A stretch of DNA of 64,000 nt from contig NZ_JAGGNR010000009.1 of NCBI RefSeq assembly GCF_018614975.1, positions 1 through 64,000 on the forward strand. The letters run 5' to 3'. This stretch comes from Paenibacillus polymyxa (GTDB lineage Bacteria; Bacillota; Bacilli; Paenibacillales; Paenibacillaceae). The translations under genes and the position numbers were made by a program. Shown here in pieces: positions 33,671-42,270 of this stretch (position 1 is the first letter of the stretch; each line of letters begins with the position of its first letter). The notes below the pieces were generated by a model. The model searched no databases. It was not told the origin of the DNA and saw nothing but the letters and a program-made list of their open reading frames with translations.

Positions 33671-33783
33671 CCTTTCGATCTCTCTTATCCAAGGATTTTA
33701 ATGATTTTTCCCTGAAGGTAGAAATCCGGTGATAAAGGAGCACGCTTCGCTTCTTCAGGTCCTTTCTGTCTGCTTCGCTCTTG
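33671..33783. repeat. dispersed intergenic palindromic repeat, copy 1
   Basis: From CCTTTCGATC to GCTTCGCTCTTG. It aligns with 53793-53941: shared blocks include CCTTYCGATC, TTATCC, AAATCCGG, GATAAAGG, and CGCTTCGCTTCTTCAGGT. It folds with TTATC/GATAA and GGATTT/AAATCC; the other copy keeps the fold with CCCC/GGGG. Copy 1 lacks about 40 bp present in copy 2. Confidence 0.75.
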
Positions 33784-33796
33784 TGTCTATAATAAG

Positions 33797-33916
33797 TAAT
33801 GTGACTGCAATCTCCGTTCCGGTGTAATTATGGGTCAAACCATATCCAACGTTACATTAAACGAGGATATAAGTAAGGAGGCCGCTCTGTAGCTTGGCTT
33901 ACAGAGCGGTCTTTTT
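33797..33916 (+). ncRNA. candidate structured RNA or leader ending in a terminator
   Basis: A TATAAT at about 33788 may start a transcript. TAATGTGAC (33797-33805) pairs over 9 bp (one G-U) with GTTACATTA (33851-33859), enclosing TATGG/CCATA (33829-33844). It is followed by a strong terminator, GCCGCTCTGT with ACAGAGCGGT (33881-33910) and TTTTT. The region is 120 bp before alaX. No match to a known riboswitch or T-box motif was recognised. It could be an attenuator for alaX, a small RNA, or the end of the previous transcript. Confidence 0.45.
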
Positions 33917-33926
33917 GATATGGAGG

Positions 33927-33999
33927 ACCGATCTTGTGTGCCTTAAAATTGGATTCGCGGTTCCAGATAGTGTAATCTGGAGGTTAGGTGCAGATCGGT
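33927..33999 (+). promoter_or_regulatory. leader segment of alaX with long-range inverted repeat and a tiny reading frame
   Basis: ACCGATC (33927-33933) and GATCGGT (33993-33999) enclose a small hairpin TCCAGA/TCTGGA (33962-33981). A 13-codon frame with SD GGAGG and TTG start (33934-33975) lies inside. Suggestive of a structured leader; unproven. Confidence 0.3.
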
Positions 34000-34036
34000 A
34001 AAAACCATTTGAACGAGAAGGGATCAGGATGATTCA

Positions 34037-35215
34037 ATGACGCAAAAAATCTATTATGACTCTGCTTACACCAGAGAGTGGCATACAACGATTACAGGCA
34101 GAGTGGACAAGGAAGACGGCGTATATGTCTCATTGGCAGAGACTGCTTTTTACCCGCATGGGGGTGGACAACCTTGTGATCTGGGACAAATTGGCGGCAT
34201 CGCTGTTCTTGATGTGAACATCGAAGACGGAGAGGTGTGGCATAAACTGGAACGCGCTCCTGAACAGAATGAAGTCCAGTGTGAACTGGATTGGGAGCGA
34301 AGATTCGATCATATGCAGCAGCATACGGGACAGCATTTGTTATCGGCAATGACGTTGAAAATGGCTGAAGCGATGACGCTCAGTTTCCATCTCGGTACGG
34401 AGTATGACACGATTGATGTGGCTGCGGCTGAACTGGGTGCGGATCGATTGACCGCCATTGAACAAGAGGTGAATCATCAGATCTATCGTAATGCTCGCAT
34501 CAACACTTCCTGGGTTACAGCAGAAGAGGCTGCACAATTGCCACTAGTGAAGCAACCTGCGGTAACGGAAGATATCCGCATCGTCGAGATCGAGGGTGTG
34601 GAGTATAACGCCTGCGGCGGAACCCATGTGTCGGCAACAGGCGAGATTGGCATCATCAAACTGTTGAAAACCGAAAAGGTGAAGGGCGGCACCCGCATTT
34701 ATTTCAAATGTGGTACAAGGGCGCTGAATGAATTCACCTCCACACAACATGTGCTCAATAGTATCATGGTTAAATTAAAGACCAGTAAGGACGAATTGTT
34801 GGAGCGCATTGAGAAAATGGAACTGGAGCAAAAGCAGCTGCAAACCGAGCTGAATGCAGTGAAAACAATGAATGATGCCTATTATGCGGAGGAACTTCTG
34901 GCTGCTCGGCAAGGGCTGGTGATTGCTCAGATCTTTGAAGACAAATCACTCAAGGATATGCAGAGCCTGGCAACCAAGCTGACGGCAGACCATGAAGGCC
35001 TTGTACTCTTTGCCAGCATATCGGAGGCCAAAGTTGTTCTGGCACAGAACGGACAGCCGCCCGAATGGGCTTGTGGACCTTTCTTTAAAGGCAATCTTGG
35101 AGCCTACCATGGCAAAGGTGGCGGCAGTGAAAAAATGGCTCAGGCAGGCTTTGCCAGCAGTGAAGATGCACTTGCCTTTTACGAATTCACCAAGGACCAG
35201 TTGGGACATCACTGA
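34037..35215 (+). CDS. alaX: alanyl-tRNA editing protein AlaX-L with DHHA1 domain
   Basis: Free-standing editing enzyme that removes serine or glycine wrongly attached to tRNA-Ala. 392 residues: an AlaRS-like editing domain (1-230) with zinc ligands H96 and H100 (QQHTGQHLL) and C193 and H197 (CGGTHVS), a coiled coil (about 245-280, LLERIEKMELEQKQLQ), then a DHHA1 domain ending in GKGGGSEKMAQAGF. This is the long AlaX form. Its start FYPHGGGQPCDLG is highly typical. A structured leader lies upstream. Confidence 0.9.
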   Translation: MTQKIYYDSAYTREWHTTITGRVDKEDGVYVSLAETAFYPHGGGQPCDLGQIGGIAVLDVNIEDGEVWHKLERAPEQNEVQCELDWERRFDHMQQHTGQHLLSAMTLKMAEAMTLSFHLGTEYDTIDVAAAELGADRLTAIEQEVNHQIYRNARINTSWVTAEEAAQLPLVKQPAVTEDIRIVEIEGVEYNACGGTHVSATGEIGIIKLLKTEKVKGGTRIYFKCGTRALNEFTSTQHVLNSIMVKLKTSKDELLERIEKMELEQKQLQTELNAVKTMNDAYYAEELLAARQGLVIAQIFEDKSLKDMQSLATKLTADHEGLVLFASISEAKVVLAQNGQPPEWACGPFFKGNLGAYHGKGGGSEKMAQAGFASSEDALAFYEFTKDQLGHH

Positions 35216-35322
35216 TTCGCATTTTCCTTTATGAGACACGCAGATATTGAAATATGAGTAAGGGACAAGCACGTCACATTGTGGCGTGTTTTCCATTGCC
35301 AATAGTTGAAGGAGGTTGGAAC

Positions 35323-36627
35323 ATGACAGAACGAATTCCGTGTATTCTGGAGGGGTGTGCCAATACCATTTTACCAGCAACGGCTGCCAGAACAGGAGGG
35401 TATTGCATGCCTTGCAAGCAGGAGATGGGGCGCGAGGAGCGCCAGAGATACATTGAAGCGAATCGACGTGACGTGAACTTGTATGCAGGGATCACAGACC
35501 CGGTCGAAATTTTGAAAATCATGCATGAACCTCAGGTTCGCGATCCACTAATTCGATATGTACCCTATGAACAATCCGAAGAACAGGTATATCTATCCTT
35601 GTCTGTAGAGCAACAAGATCAGATGAAGCGTTATGCGATGCAACAGATTCGTACAGGTGATGAAGATACAGGCAAAGACATTCTGGTATACCTTGTCTGC
35701 TACCATGATATATCGTTGACTGCCGAAATTCCTGAGCTGCTGGAGCAGGAGATCTATTATCCTGCCATTTTGTATAAAAGTGCCTCGGGTGAGGATCGTG
35801 AACGTCTCTTGCAGCAAGTGAACACCGATGATGAGAATCGGAACCACATATTGCTCATGCTGGCCCATATCGGAGATGATGTTGTCGTGCAACAGTTCCG
35901 GCAGTGGAGACAGTCTCCGCCATCTTGGGCGAGTGAATTGCACGTGGCACCTGAGCATTACACCACTGAAGCTGGTTGGGAGCTTACAAAAGACGGGCAG
36001 TGCAGGGAATTATTCACCACCCCAAGTTATTCACTCTATAAAGTAAAAGAGAGTGAAGGACCTAACGTGGAGTTAACTGGAGATTCACTCTCGGTGCTGA
36101 ACCCTAGTAATAATTGCTGTCCATGGTGTGGCAATGCGTTAACCAGCTTAATTAATCTGGATGTTAAACATCCCGCTCTGAAGGACGTGTCTTGGCATGC
36201 CCAGCAACTTCAGATACGGACTTGCGTGATATGTAGCAGTTACGGTGTGGTTTACATGGAGCTAGACGCAGCAGGGGAACCGTTATGGAGTTTACATAAT
36301 GTCATGCCTGTGGGTATGGATGAGATTGACCTGGACGACTATGGTAAACTTGCACCGGATGCGGGCCGGCAGTTTCGGATTGCGACTTCATCACGTCATG
36401 CATTCCATGCCAGTGAGTGGGCGATGGAGCCATCGCTATCTCAGGTCGGCGGCCATCCAGGATGGGTTCAAGATGCGGAGTACCCAACATGTCCATGCTG
36501 TTCCACGAGAATGAAGGCTGTCGCACAACTGGATTGGGGCGAGGTTGAGGAATATGGTGAGGGTATGTATTACATGTTCATATGTGAGCCGTGCCAGATG
36601 ACCGCCGTATCGTACCAGCAATCTTGA
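35323..36627 (+). CDS. conserved protein of unknown function with CxxC zinc-finger-like motifs (DUF1963-like end)
   Basis: 434 residues from the ATG at 35323 (AAGGAGG 7 nt before). N-terminal cysteine cluster CILEGCAN with GYCMPCKQE (within residues 5-30); a middle PWCGN pair and CVICSSYG; and a C-terminal EYPTCPCCSTRM with FICEPCQM. The region QVGGHPGWVQDAEYPTCPCC resembles the end of YwqG/DUF1963 proteins. So several small metal sites are likely, perhaps four. No catalytic motif is visible and the role is unknown. Cytoplasmic. Follows alaX by about 100 bp without a clear terminator, so possibly co-transcribed. Confidence 0.72.
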   Translation: MTERIPCILEGCANTILPATAARTGGYCMPCKQEMGREERQRYIEANRRDVNLYAGITDPVEILKIMHEPQVRDPLIRYVPYEQSEEQVYLSLSVEQQDQMKRYAMQQIRTGDEDTGKDILVYLVCYHDISLTAEIPELLEQEIYYPAILYKSASGEDRERLLQQVNTDDENRNHILLMLAHIGDDVVVQQFRQWRQSPPSWASELHVAPEHYTTEAGWELTKDGQCRELFTTPSYSLYKVKESEGPNVELTGDSLSVLNPSNNCCPWCGNALTSLINLDVKHPALKDVSWHAQQLQIRTCVICSSYGVVYMELDAAGEPLWSLHNVMPVGMDEIDLDDYGKLAPDAGRQFRIATSSRHAFHASEWAMEPSLSQVGGHPGWVQDAEYPTCPCCSTRMKAVAQLDWGEVEEYGEGMYYMFICEPCQMTAVSYQQS

Positions 36628-36644
36628 TGGCAGACTACAACAAT

Positions 36645-36687
36645 AAGGGGCATCCCGAAGTTCTTGAACTTCATGGGGGTGCCCCTT
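36645..36687. terminator. bidirectional terminator
   Basis: AAGGGGCA...TGCCCCTT stem with CCC/GGG and inner GAAGTTC-TT-GAACTTC, between convergent genes. Confidence 0.8.
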
Positions 36688-36706
36688 CATGCTGTACCGC
36701 ATCCAT

Positions 36707-37054
36707 CTACAATTCCGCAGATGCCTGCTTTAACAAACCAGCCAACCACTCATAGTCCGGCGTATCTTTTTCCTTGAGTTTGATCGTTTTTCGTTCTTCC
36801 GGGCCTTCAAATATCCCATCGGGGAGATCGAGTCCAGTTGCATTGAAGATGGTGAAAGACATGGCTTGTTTGGAAGGCGAGATGACCGCAGCATACTTTC
36901 CGTTTTTCAAAAAATGAGGTTTCTTGTATTGCACGCGTTCCTGCACGTCAGGGATGGTATCATGCACCAACTGGCGCAATTGTTCAGCGACTTGTATTTG
37001 CCAGGGGATCTGAATCTGTTCAATAAACGCAGTAACTTCTGCATTCTTGGTCAT
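36707..37054 (-). CDS. DUF1801 (YdhG-like) protein
   Basis: 115 residues, single small alpha/beta domain. IPDVQERVQYKKPHFLKNGK and the C-terminal KDTPDYEWLAGLLKQA are typical of the DUF1801/YdhG family, of unknown function and distantly related to frataxin-like folds. The ATG overlaps the TGA of the upstream GNAT gene (ATGA), so the two are translationally coupled. Confidence 0.82.
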   Translation of the reverse strand: MTKNAEVTAFIEQIQIPWQIQVAEQLRQLVHDTIPDVQERVQYKKPHFLKNGKYAAVISPSKQAMSFTIFNATGLDLPDGIFEGPEERKTIKLKEKDTPDYEWLAGLLKQASAEL

Positions 37055-37626
37055 ACTTGTTCACCCTCCGTATGGATCTGATTGTGTGTTTCCCATTCTG
37101 GTCTTAGGATTCCCATCATCAAGCGGTCGTAACGCTTACCATCACGATATACAGCTGAGCGTGCCCGACCTTCCAACTGAAAACCAACCTTCTCATAGGA
37201 ACGGATTGCTTTGGCATTGTAGGCGATGACATCAAGGCCAACCCTGTCCAGATTCATCTCATAGAATGCATATCGTAAAATAAGATTCAACGCTTCCGTG
37301 CCATATCCCTTGTTGCGATGTTTGGCAAGTCCGATGCCAATGGCAAGCTGTCCGCAGCGGTTGTTCCATTCAATGCTGTGAATGACGACAAAACCAATCA
37401 GTGTATCCTCTTGATGCGTGCGCAGTCTGAAGTAAACTTCCTTGTTCTTCGTTTCGCCCTCATCTTCCAACTGTTTCTCTGAATAGGGAATGGCAAGATC
37501 AGTATCCACATTCCGAAGGTACTCCGGGTCTTCGTTCCATTGCAGCATGGTCTGCACGTCTTCAGGACGTGGTGGCGTCATCTTTAATCGTTTGCTATAA
37601 AACAGGTTGTCCGTAGTTAGTGTCAT
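37051..37626 (-). CDS. GNAT-family acetyltransferase (RimJ/RimL group)
   Basis: 191 residues. The order of motifs is that of ribosomal-protein alanine acetyltransferases and their relatives: FYSKRLKMTPPRPEDVQTML, acetyl-CoA loop LAKHRNKGYGTEALNLIL near 110, VIAYNAKAIRSYEKVGF near 145. Acceptor unknown. First gene of a two-gene unit with the DUF1801 gene; SD AAAGGAGA. Confidence 0.87.
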   Translation of the reverse strand: MTLTTDNLFYSKRLKMTPPRPEDVQTMLQWNEDPEYLRNVDTDLAIPYSEKQLEDEGETKNKEVYFRLRTHQEDTLIGFVVIHSIEWNNRCGQLAIGIGLAKHRNKGYGTEALNLILRYAFYEMNLDRVGLDVIAYNAKAIRSYEKVGFQLEGRARSAVYRDGKRYDRLMMGILRPEWETHNQIHTEGEQV

Positions 37627-37881
37627 AGGGGTCTCCTTTAAAATAGGTTAAGCTTGCTTCACCTTAGTTTCACATTTAACTCTATGTATATTTCGCAATA
37701 GACCTCGCCCCTTTGGCATCTGATAGCCTCATCATACTGGAAATTACAGGTGAATCACAATAGCGTCTTTCAGTGGATATAAGTAACCTCTTGTCATAAA
37801 ACCTAACACGGTAGTAAGATGAAATGATTGATATACATTCAGTGATAAAACCAATAAAGATGTCGGCGGGAGTGGTACGTT
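37627..37881. other. intergenic region between divergent acetyltransferase genes
   Basis: No gene seen. A forward TTGTCA-N18-TAAGAT near 37793-37822 may be the promoter for the acetyltransferase at 37882. Nothing else stands out. Confidence 0.35.
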
Positions 37882-38337
37882 ATGGAGATCAAAGTGGATA
37901 ATTTGAGTGGAGTCCAAGTTAAGGCTTTAATTGCGGAGCACTTGCAAGGGATGGCGGCAGATTCGCCTCCAGAGAGTATTCATGCGTTGAATCTGGATGG
38001 ACTAAAGAAGCCCGAAATTACTTTCTGGTGTGCTTGGGAAGGGAACGACTTGCTCGGCTGCGGGGCTATCAAAGAACTTGACTCAGAGCATGCAGAGTTG
38101 AAATCGATGCGTACCTCTTCGGCTCATCTGAGAAAAGGCGTAGCAAGGAAGATTTTGGCCCATATTATGGGCGTTGCTGCAGACCGTGGCTATAAGCGAA
38201 TTAGTCTGGAGACGGGCTCAATGGATTCGTTTATCCCGGCACGGAAGCTGTACGAAGACTTCGGATTTGAATATTGTGAACCATTTGCAGATTATACTTT
38301 GGACCCGAACAGCACGTTTATGACGAAAACAATCTAA
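37882..38337 (+). CDS. ysnE: GNAT-family acetyltransferase, YsnE-like
   Basis: 151 residues. Near-full-length resemblance to B. subtilis YsnE from memory: SPPESIHAL, PEITFWCAWEGNDLLGCGA, SMRTSSAHLRKGVARKIL, GYKRISLETGSM and FGFEYCEPFADY. CoA-binding region is LRKGVARKIL near residue 94. YsnE has been linked to auxin-related metabolism in Bacillus, but the substrate is not established. SD GGGAG 9 nt upstream of the ATG. Confidence 0.85.
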   Translation: MEIKVDNLSGVQVKALIAEHLQGMAADSPPESIHALNLDGLKKPEITFWCAWEGNDLLGCGAIKELDSEHAELKSMRTSSAHLRKGVARKILAHIMGVAADRGYKRISLETGSMDSFIPARKLYEDFGFEYCEPFADYTLDPNSTFMTKTI

Positions 38338-38354
38338 TTTGATCCGCATGAGAG

Positions 38355-38392
38355 AACCAGTATTCTGTTTTTTACAAGACGCTGGTTTTTTT
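38355..38392 (+). terminator. terminator after ysnE
   Basis: AACCAG (38355-38360) and CTGGTT (38382-38387) with inner TTCTGT/ACAAGA partial pairing, then TTTTTTT. Confidence 0.75.
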
Positions 38393-38492
38393 ATTTGCAA
38401 CATATCATATATATTCAAGTTTGGAAAAAGAGTAGAATAAACTCAATGATGCAACATGGACCATGCTATGAAAAGGGTGGAGGGAGTCGTGG

Positions 38493-38774
38493 ATGATATA
38501 TTGGTTGGTTGATCATATGAATCCGCTGTTTGCCGTCTTGGTGTTATGTCCCATCATTGCTGTGTTGCTTGGAGTATGCAGTTATTTTGCCAAATGGTTT
38601 AGACTATGGGTAGCGCTGATTATTTCTTTTATGCTGCCTTTGTTGTATATCGCGAGTGATCTTTCAACATTGGGTAGTAACATAGGCGCTTGGTTCATCT
38701 ATGGGGCAGTGTACAGTTTAATCAGCTGGATTGTACATAGATTGCTTCATGCGATTGTGGGGTATAAAACATAG
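38493..38774 (+). CDS. small integral membrane protein, DUF2651 (YbeF-like)
   Basis: 93 residues with three hydrophobic segments (PLFAVLVLCPIIAVLLGVCS, LWVALIISFMLPLLYIA, AWFIYGAVYSLISWIV). It resembles the Bacillus YbeF/DUF2651 family, function unknown. ATG follows GGAGGGAG. Single gene. Confidence 0.75.
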   Translation: MIYWLVDHMNPLFAVLVLCPIIAVLLGVCSYFAKWFRLWVALIISFMLPLLYIASDLSTLGSNIGAWFIYGAVYSLISWIVHRLLHAIVGYKT

Positions 38775-38912
38775 GTTATGTCTCTAGAGGTTTGGGATGA
38801 ATTGGTCATAAGGAACTTCTGGGCTGATTGATGGACAATAGGGTATACTGGACATTATGTCTATGAAACAAGATAGCATTACAGACGTTTTTTTACATCG
38901 GGAGGACTTGAA

Positions 38913-40265
38913 TTGGCTCAGACAGAAGGAACACTACAGAAGAAGCTTAAACCAAGACACATCAGTTTTATGGCTATGGGTGGTGTCATTGGAACAGGAA
39001 TTTTCAAAGGCAGTGCAGAGACGATTGGACTCGCGGGTCCGGGCGTGATTGTCACTTACATTTTTGCCGGATTATTGCTGCTGGTTGTTATGGCCGCGAT
39101 GGCGGAGATGGCTACGGTGTACAAGAACAAAAATATGAAAGACTTCGTGCAGGAGGCATTTGGTAGCCGAGTATCCTTTGTTATGGGATGGATGTATTGC
39201 TTTCTGTGGTTATCGGTATGTGTCATTGAGGTGATTGCTGCCGGGAGTTTTTTACAGTATTGGTTCGCGGAAGTACCGCTGTGGATGCTGAGTCTGGCTT
39301 GTGCGGCGTTCATTATACTCGTTAATCTGTTAAGTGTAGGTGTGTTCGGGGAATTTGAGTTTTGGCTGGCCGGGATCAAAATTGCCATGATCATTATTTT
39401 TATCTTCCTGGGTGCAGGGTTGATCTTTGGTATTATCCCAAGTGATAACACGCCATATCTGCAGAATTATACGCAAGCAGGAGGCTTCTTCCCGAACGGA
39501 TGGTCATCGATCTTCTCGGCACTGCTTGTGGTCATGTTCTCTTACGGGGGATCGGAGCTGATTGGTCTGACCCTGACCGAGACGGAAAATGCAGAAAAAG
39601 TGATGCCCAAAATCGTGGGCAATTTCATGCTCAGAATTATTCTGTTCTTCACCTTGCCGATTCTCATCATCTGTGGTCTTATCCCATGGAATGAAATTGG
39701 GCCGGAGAGCAGTCCGTTTGTACAGGTGCTTGCCTCTACAGGCCTGCCGGGAGCAGCACACATAATGAACTTTATTTTGGTGACGGCAGTTCTGTCTGCT
39801 GCGAATTCAGGTATCTATGGTGCATCCCGGATGATGCACTCCATGGCAGTGGGCGGGGAAGCTCCGAAGGCATTGTCACAGACCAATCGCAATGGTAGCC
39901 CTGTTAACACACTTCTGGTGTGCTCAGTAGTTTTGCTCGGAGGTTCCTTGCTTGGCCTGTTCGCGCAGGATCAACTTTTCCGCGTATTGCTCGCAGTTCC
40001 GGGGTTTGTCGTAATCCTTGTGTGGATCTGTATTGCCTCATCACAGTTGAAACTGCGGAAGAAATATCCGGTGCAACCGACCTTCAAAGTCTGGGGATTC
40101 CCTTACATAACCGGAGTCGTGGTACTATGTCTTAGTGTGATTGCGGTGATGTTTGTGTTTGATGAAGGTAATCGGTTCAGCATTAGCATCTGTCTTGCCG
40201 TACTCGCGTTGCTGATTATATGGTCCCTGATTCGATTCAGGAAGACGAATGGACGAACAGTTTAG
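38913..40265 (+). CDS. APC-superfamily amino acid permease
   Basis: Secondary transporter of the amino acid transporter (AAT) family, 450 residues, twelve transmembrane helices. Signature MGGVIGTGIFKGSAETIG near residue 23 binds the amino acid alpha-carboxylate/amine in this family; FSYGGSELIGLTLTETEN is the conserved helix 6 region. The TTG start at 38913 is 8 nt from GGGAGG. The specific amino acid cannot be read from sequence. Confidence 0.88.
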   Translation: MAQTEGTLQKKLKPRHISFMAMGGVIGTGIFKGSAETIGLAGPGVIVTYIFAGLLLLVVMAAMAEMATVYKNKNMKDFVQEAFGSRVSFVMGWMYCFLWLSVCVIEVIAAGSFLQYWFAEVPLWMLSLACAAFIILVNLLSVGVFGEFEFWLAGIKIAMIIIFIFLGAGLIFGIIPSDNTPYLQNYTQAGGFFPNGWSSIFSALLVVMFSYGGSELIGLTLTETENAEKVMPKIVGNFMLRIILFFTLPILIICGLIPWNEIGPESSPFVQVLASTGLPGAAHIMNFILVTAVLSAANSGIYGASRMMHSMAVGGEAPKALSQTNRNGSPVNTLLVCSVVLLGGSLLGLFAQDQLFRVLLAVPGFVVILVWICIASSQLKLRKKYPVQPTFKVWGFPYITGVVVLCLSVIAVMFVFDEGNRFSISICLAVLALLIIWSLIRFRKTNGRTV

Positions 40266-40300
40266 TATTGGTGTTATATCAATGTGCGATAATACGTAAC

Positions 40301-40342
40301 AAAGAACATCCCGGCGGTGGTATTCGAGCCGGGATGTTCTTT
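40301..40342. terminator. bidirectional terminator
   Basis: AAAGAACATCCCGG (40301-40314) with its perfect 14-bp complement (40329-40342), between convergent genes. Confidence 0.9.
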
Positions 40343-40368
40343 GTGTTAATAGTCTTTTGGTATTCAAT

Positions 40369-41343
40369 CTATTGTCCTACATACTTATCCATAAAGTGAT
40401 CTATTCTTTGGAAATAATCAGTCGGATAATGATTAATCGCATCAATGTGTTCCGTATTTTGAGGATACCATACTTCTGCATTGGGATTATTTTTCAAAGA
40501 CTCATAGATCTTTTCTGTATTTTTATAACTTATTTGCTGATCCCCAGTACCGTGAATGAGCATAACGGGCTTGTCTTGCATTTTTTTAACCGCGTCCATA
40601 GGTGATACGGAATCAAGATCAACGTTAAAGACCCAATCGGCCATCCATGTTGATGTATAACTGAAAGGGAATGCAGGTAAACCTGAGAAGAATGGCAGGC
40701 CCTCTCTCAGAAATAAACCGGCATTACGAAATGGACTATCTGCAATTACAGCCTGGATATCATCACTTTCACTTGTGGCCAGTAGAGAAGTAGCAGCCCC
40801 CATAGAGAAGCCAATAACTCCAATATGGTCTCCTGCGTGATCTCTGGATTTTAGATAGTCTACAGCCCCAAGTAAATCGTATTTCTCATGTAGACCCAGC
40901 GTAATCAAATTTCCATCGGACTTACCCTGTGAGCTAAGATCAAAGGCCAGTACGTTATACCCCTTTGGAACGAAATGCTCTACCAACTTGGGAGTACGGC
41001 CTTTGACTAAACGATTACTCGTATACCCATGTACGACAATAATTGTTTTGTTACTTGCTGTGCCTGAAGATATACTCGCTGGAAAGAAAGTTCCTCGAAT
41101 CGTATTATCATTTTTTAAACTCTCGAATTCGACTTCTTCGTAAGGTGTTTTCTCCATATTCAACTCGTAGCTGACATTGGTATCTCGTGGATGGTGTAAT
41201 AACGTGTCTACTACTTTATAGGATACAAAGAATACAAGAGCCACAATGAGCACAAGTGCAATCCCCAGGCCCCATAACAGTCTCTTGTGTTTCTCCATGC
41301 GACCTTTAAATGTCAGAACGGGTGGTAAAGAGGGTTGACTCAT
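40369..41343 (-). CDS. alpha/beta hydrolase with N-terminal membrane anchor
   Basis: 324 residues. TM anchor at about 23-42 (LLWGLGIALVLIVALVFFVS); hydrolase fold with HGYTSNRLVKGR as oxyanion region, nucleophile S in IGFSMGAAT, acid in HGTGDQQI, H in NTEHIDAINHY. It resembles the YqkD-type Bacillus proteins. Externally facing; substrate unknown. Its ATG overlaps the preceding tetR stop (ATGA), so it belongs to an autoregulated tetR operon. Confidence 0.85.
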   Translation of the reverse strand: MSQPSLPPVLTFKGRMEKHKRLLWGLGIALVLIVALVFFVSYKVVDTLLHHPRDTNVSYELNMEKTPYEEVEFESLKNDNTIRGTFFPASISSGTASNKTIIVVHGYTSNRLVKGRTPKLVEHFVPKGYNVLAFDLSSQGKSDGNLITLGLHEKYDLLGAVDYLKSRDHAGDHIGVIGFSMGAATSLLATSESDDIQAVIADSPFRNAGLFLREGLPFFSGLPAFPFSYTSTWMADWVFNVDLDSVSPMDAVKKMQDKPVMLIHGTGDQQISYKNTEKIYESLKNNPNAEVWYPQNTEHIDAINHYPTDYFQRIDHFMDKYVGQ

Positions 41344-41969
41344 TCAGATTCCTCCAGTGTGTCATCATGTTGTATTGGTGCAAACAGATAAAAGGCATGT
41401 CCCTTCAGATTCTCCCACTCAGGATGATGCAGAATGTCTTCCCCGAGAGTCAAGGCTACTCCATTCAAAAAGGAGATATAGCTCCGAGAGATCATTGCTG
41501 GAGAGAAACGTTTGTTGAACTCCCCCATGGATTGCCCCTTTGCATAGACAGCTTCAATCGTATCCGTCATTATTTTTATGCTTTCAAGGACTTTCTGTGT
41601 AAGTTCGGGGAATCTGGTTCGTTGCCCCAAGACAGATTGAGCGAGTCGCAACTCATTGGTGTAGAAGTAAATATGACTGAATTGTTCTTCTACCATGTTT
41701 TTAATCAACGTACCTGGTGTTCCTTTTTGTTGTAGAGAAGCAAGTGATTTCTTCTGAATATCATCAAGCGGTTCAAGTACAGCGGCATGGAACAGAGCTT
41801 CTTTGCTTGGAAAGTATTGAAAGATGGTTCCGGAAGTCACTCCTGCCGTCTTGGCGATAATAGCCGTGGTGGTATTGGAATATCCGCTCTCGGCAAACAG
41901 AATCACTGCTTCTTTCAAGATTCGTTTACGCCGTTCAAGTCTCTTTTCTTCATTAACGGGTCTGGCCAA
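41340..41969 (-). CDS. TetR-family transcriptional regulator
   Basis: 209 residues. HTH at 12-60 (ILKEAVILFAESGYSNTTTA, AGVTSGTIFQYFPSKEALF). The start is TTG at 41969, 7 nt after GAGGAG; MARPVNEEKR is a usual beginning. It sits in an operon with the membrane-anchored hydrolase and has a 26-bp palindrome 30 bp upstream, so it likely represses itself and the hydrolase. Confidence 0.87.
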   Translation of the reverse strand: MARPVNEEKRLERRKRILKEAVILFAESGYSNTTTAIIAKTAGVTSGTIFQYFPSKEALFHAAVLEPLDDIQKKSLASLQQKGTPGTLIKNMVEEQFSHIYFYTNELRLAQSVLGQRTRFPELTQKVLESIKIMTDTIEAVYAKGQSMGEFNKRFSPAMISRSYISFLNGVALTLGEDILHHPEWENLKGHAFYLFAPIQHDDTLEESE

Positions 41970-41998
41970 ATGAATTCTCCTCTCATCATTTCAATTTA

Positions 41999-42024
41999 AT
42001 TAATTAACTGATCAATTAATTAAT
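41999..42024. promoter_or_regulatory. 26-bp near-perfect palindrome, probable TetR operator
   Basis: Centred on TGATCA (42009-42014); arms ATTAATTAA extend both ways with a single mismatched pair. Placed immediately upstream of tetR. The remainder of the gap to the chemoreceptor (42025-42270) shows no gene and only weak hairpins (GCCT/AGGC near 42230). Confidence 0.65.
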
Positions 42025-42270
42025 AATATATCCGAATTAATTCCGTATGGCAATAGTAAGTTGTTCATCATTTGCTGAAAGTATGCCTAGATGTAGTTTC
42101 TGCTAACAAAGCTACCACAGCCATGATAGCGTTTTATGGTAACCCAATATTTTCTTGCCTATTTCGACATATTCGTTTACTATTTTCCCATACATAGTGC
42201 TTCAAGCATGCGTTTTTTGGGTATTGCCTAGTCAAAAAGGCTTGGGTTCACGGGAGAGGAAGAGGAGCGG

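Noticed and set aside
33880..34036. T-box riboswitch ahead of alaX
   Set aside because: No AGGGTGGNACCGCG antiterminator motif or specifier-loop features.
38857..39048. Short forward frame before the amino acid permease
   Set aside because: Overlaps the permease in another frame and contains the permease ribosome site; no own SD.
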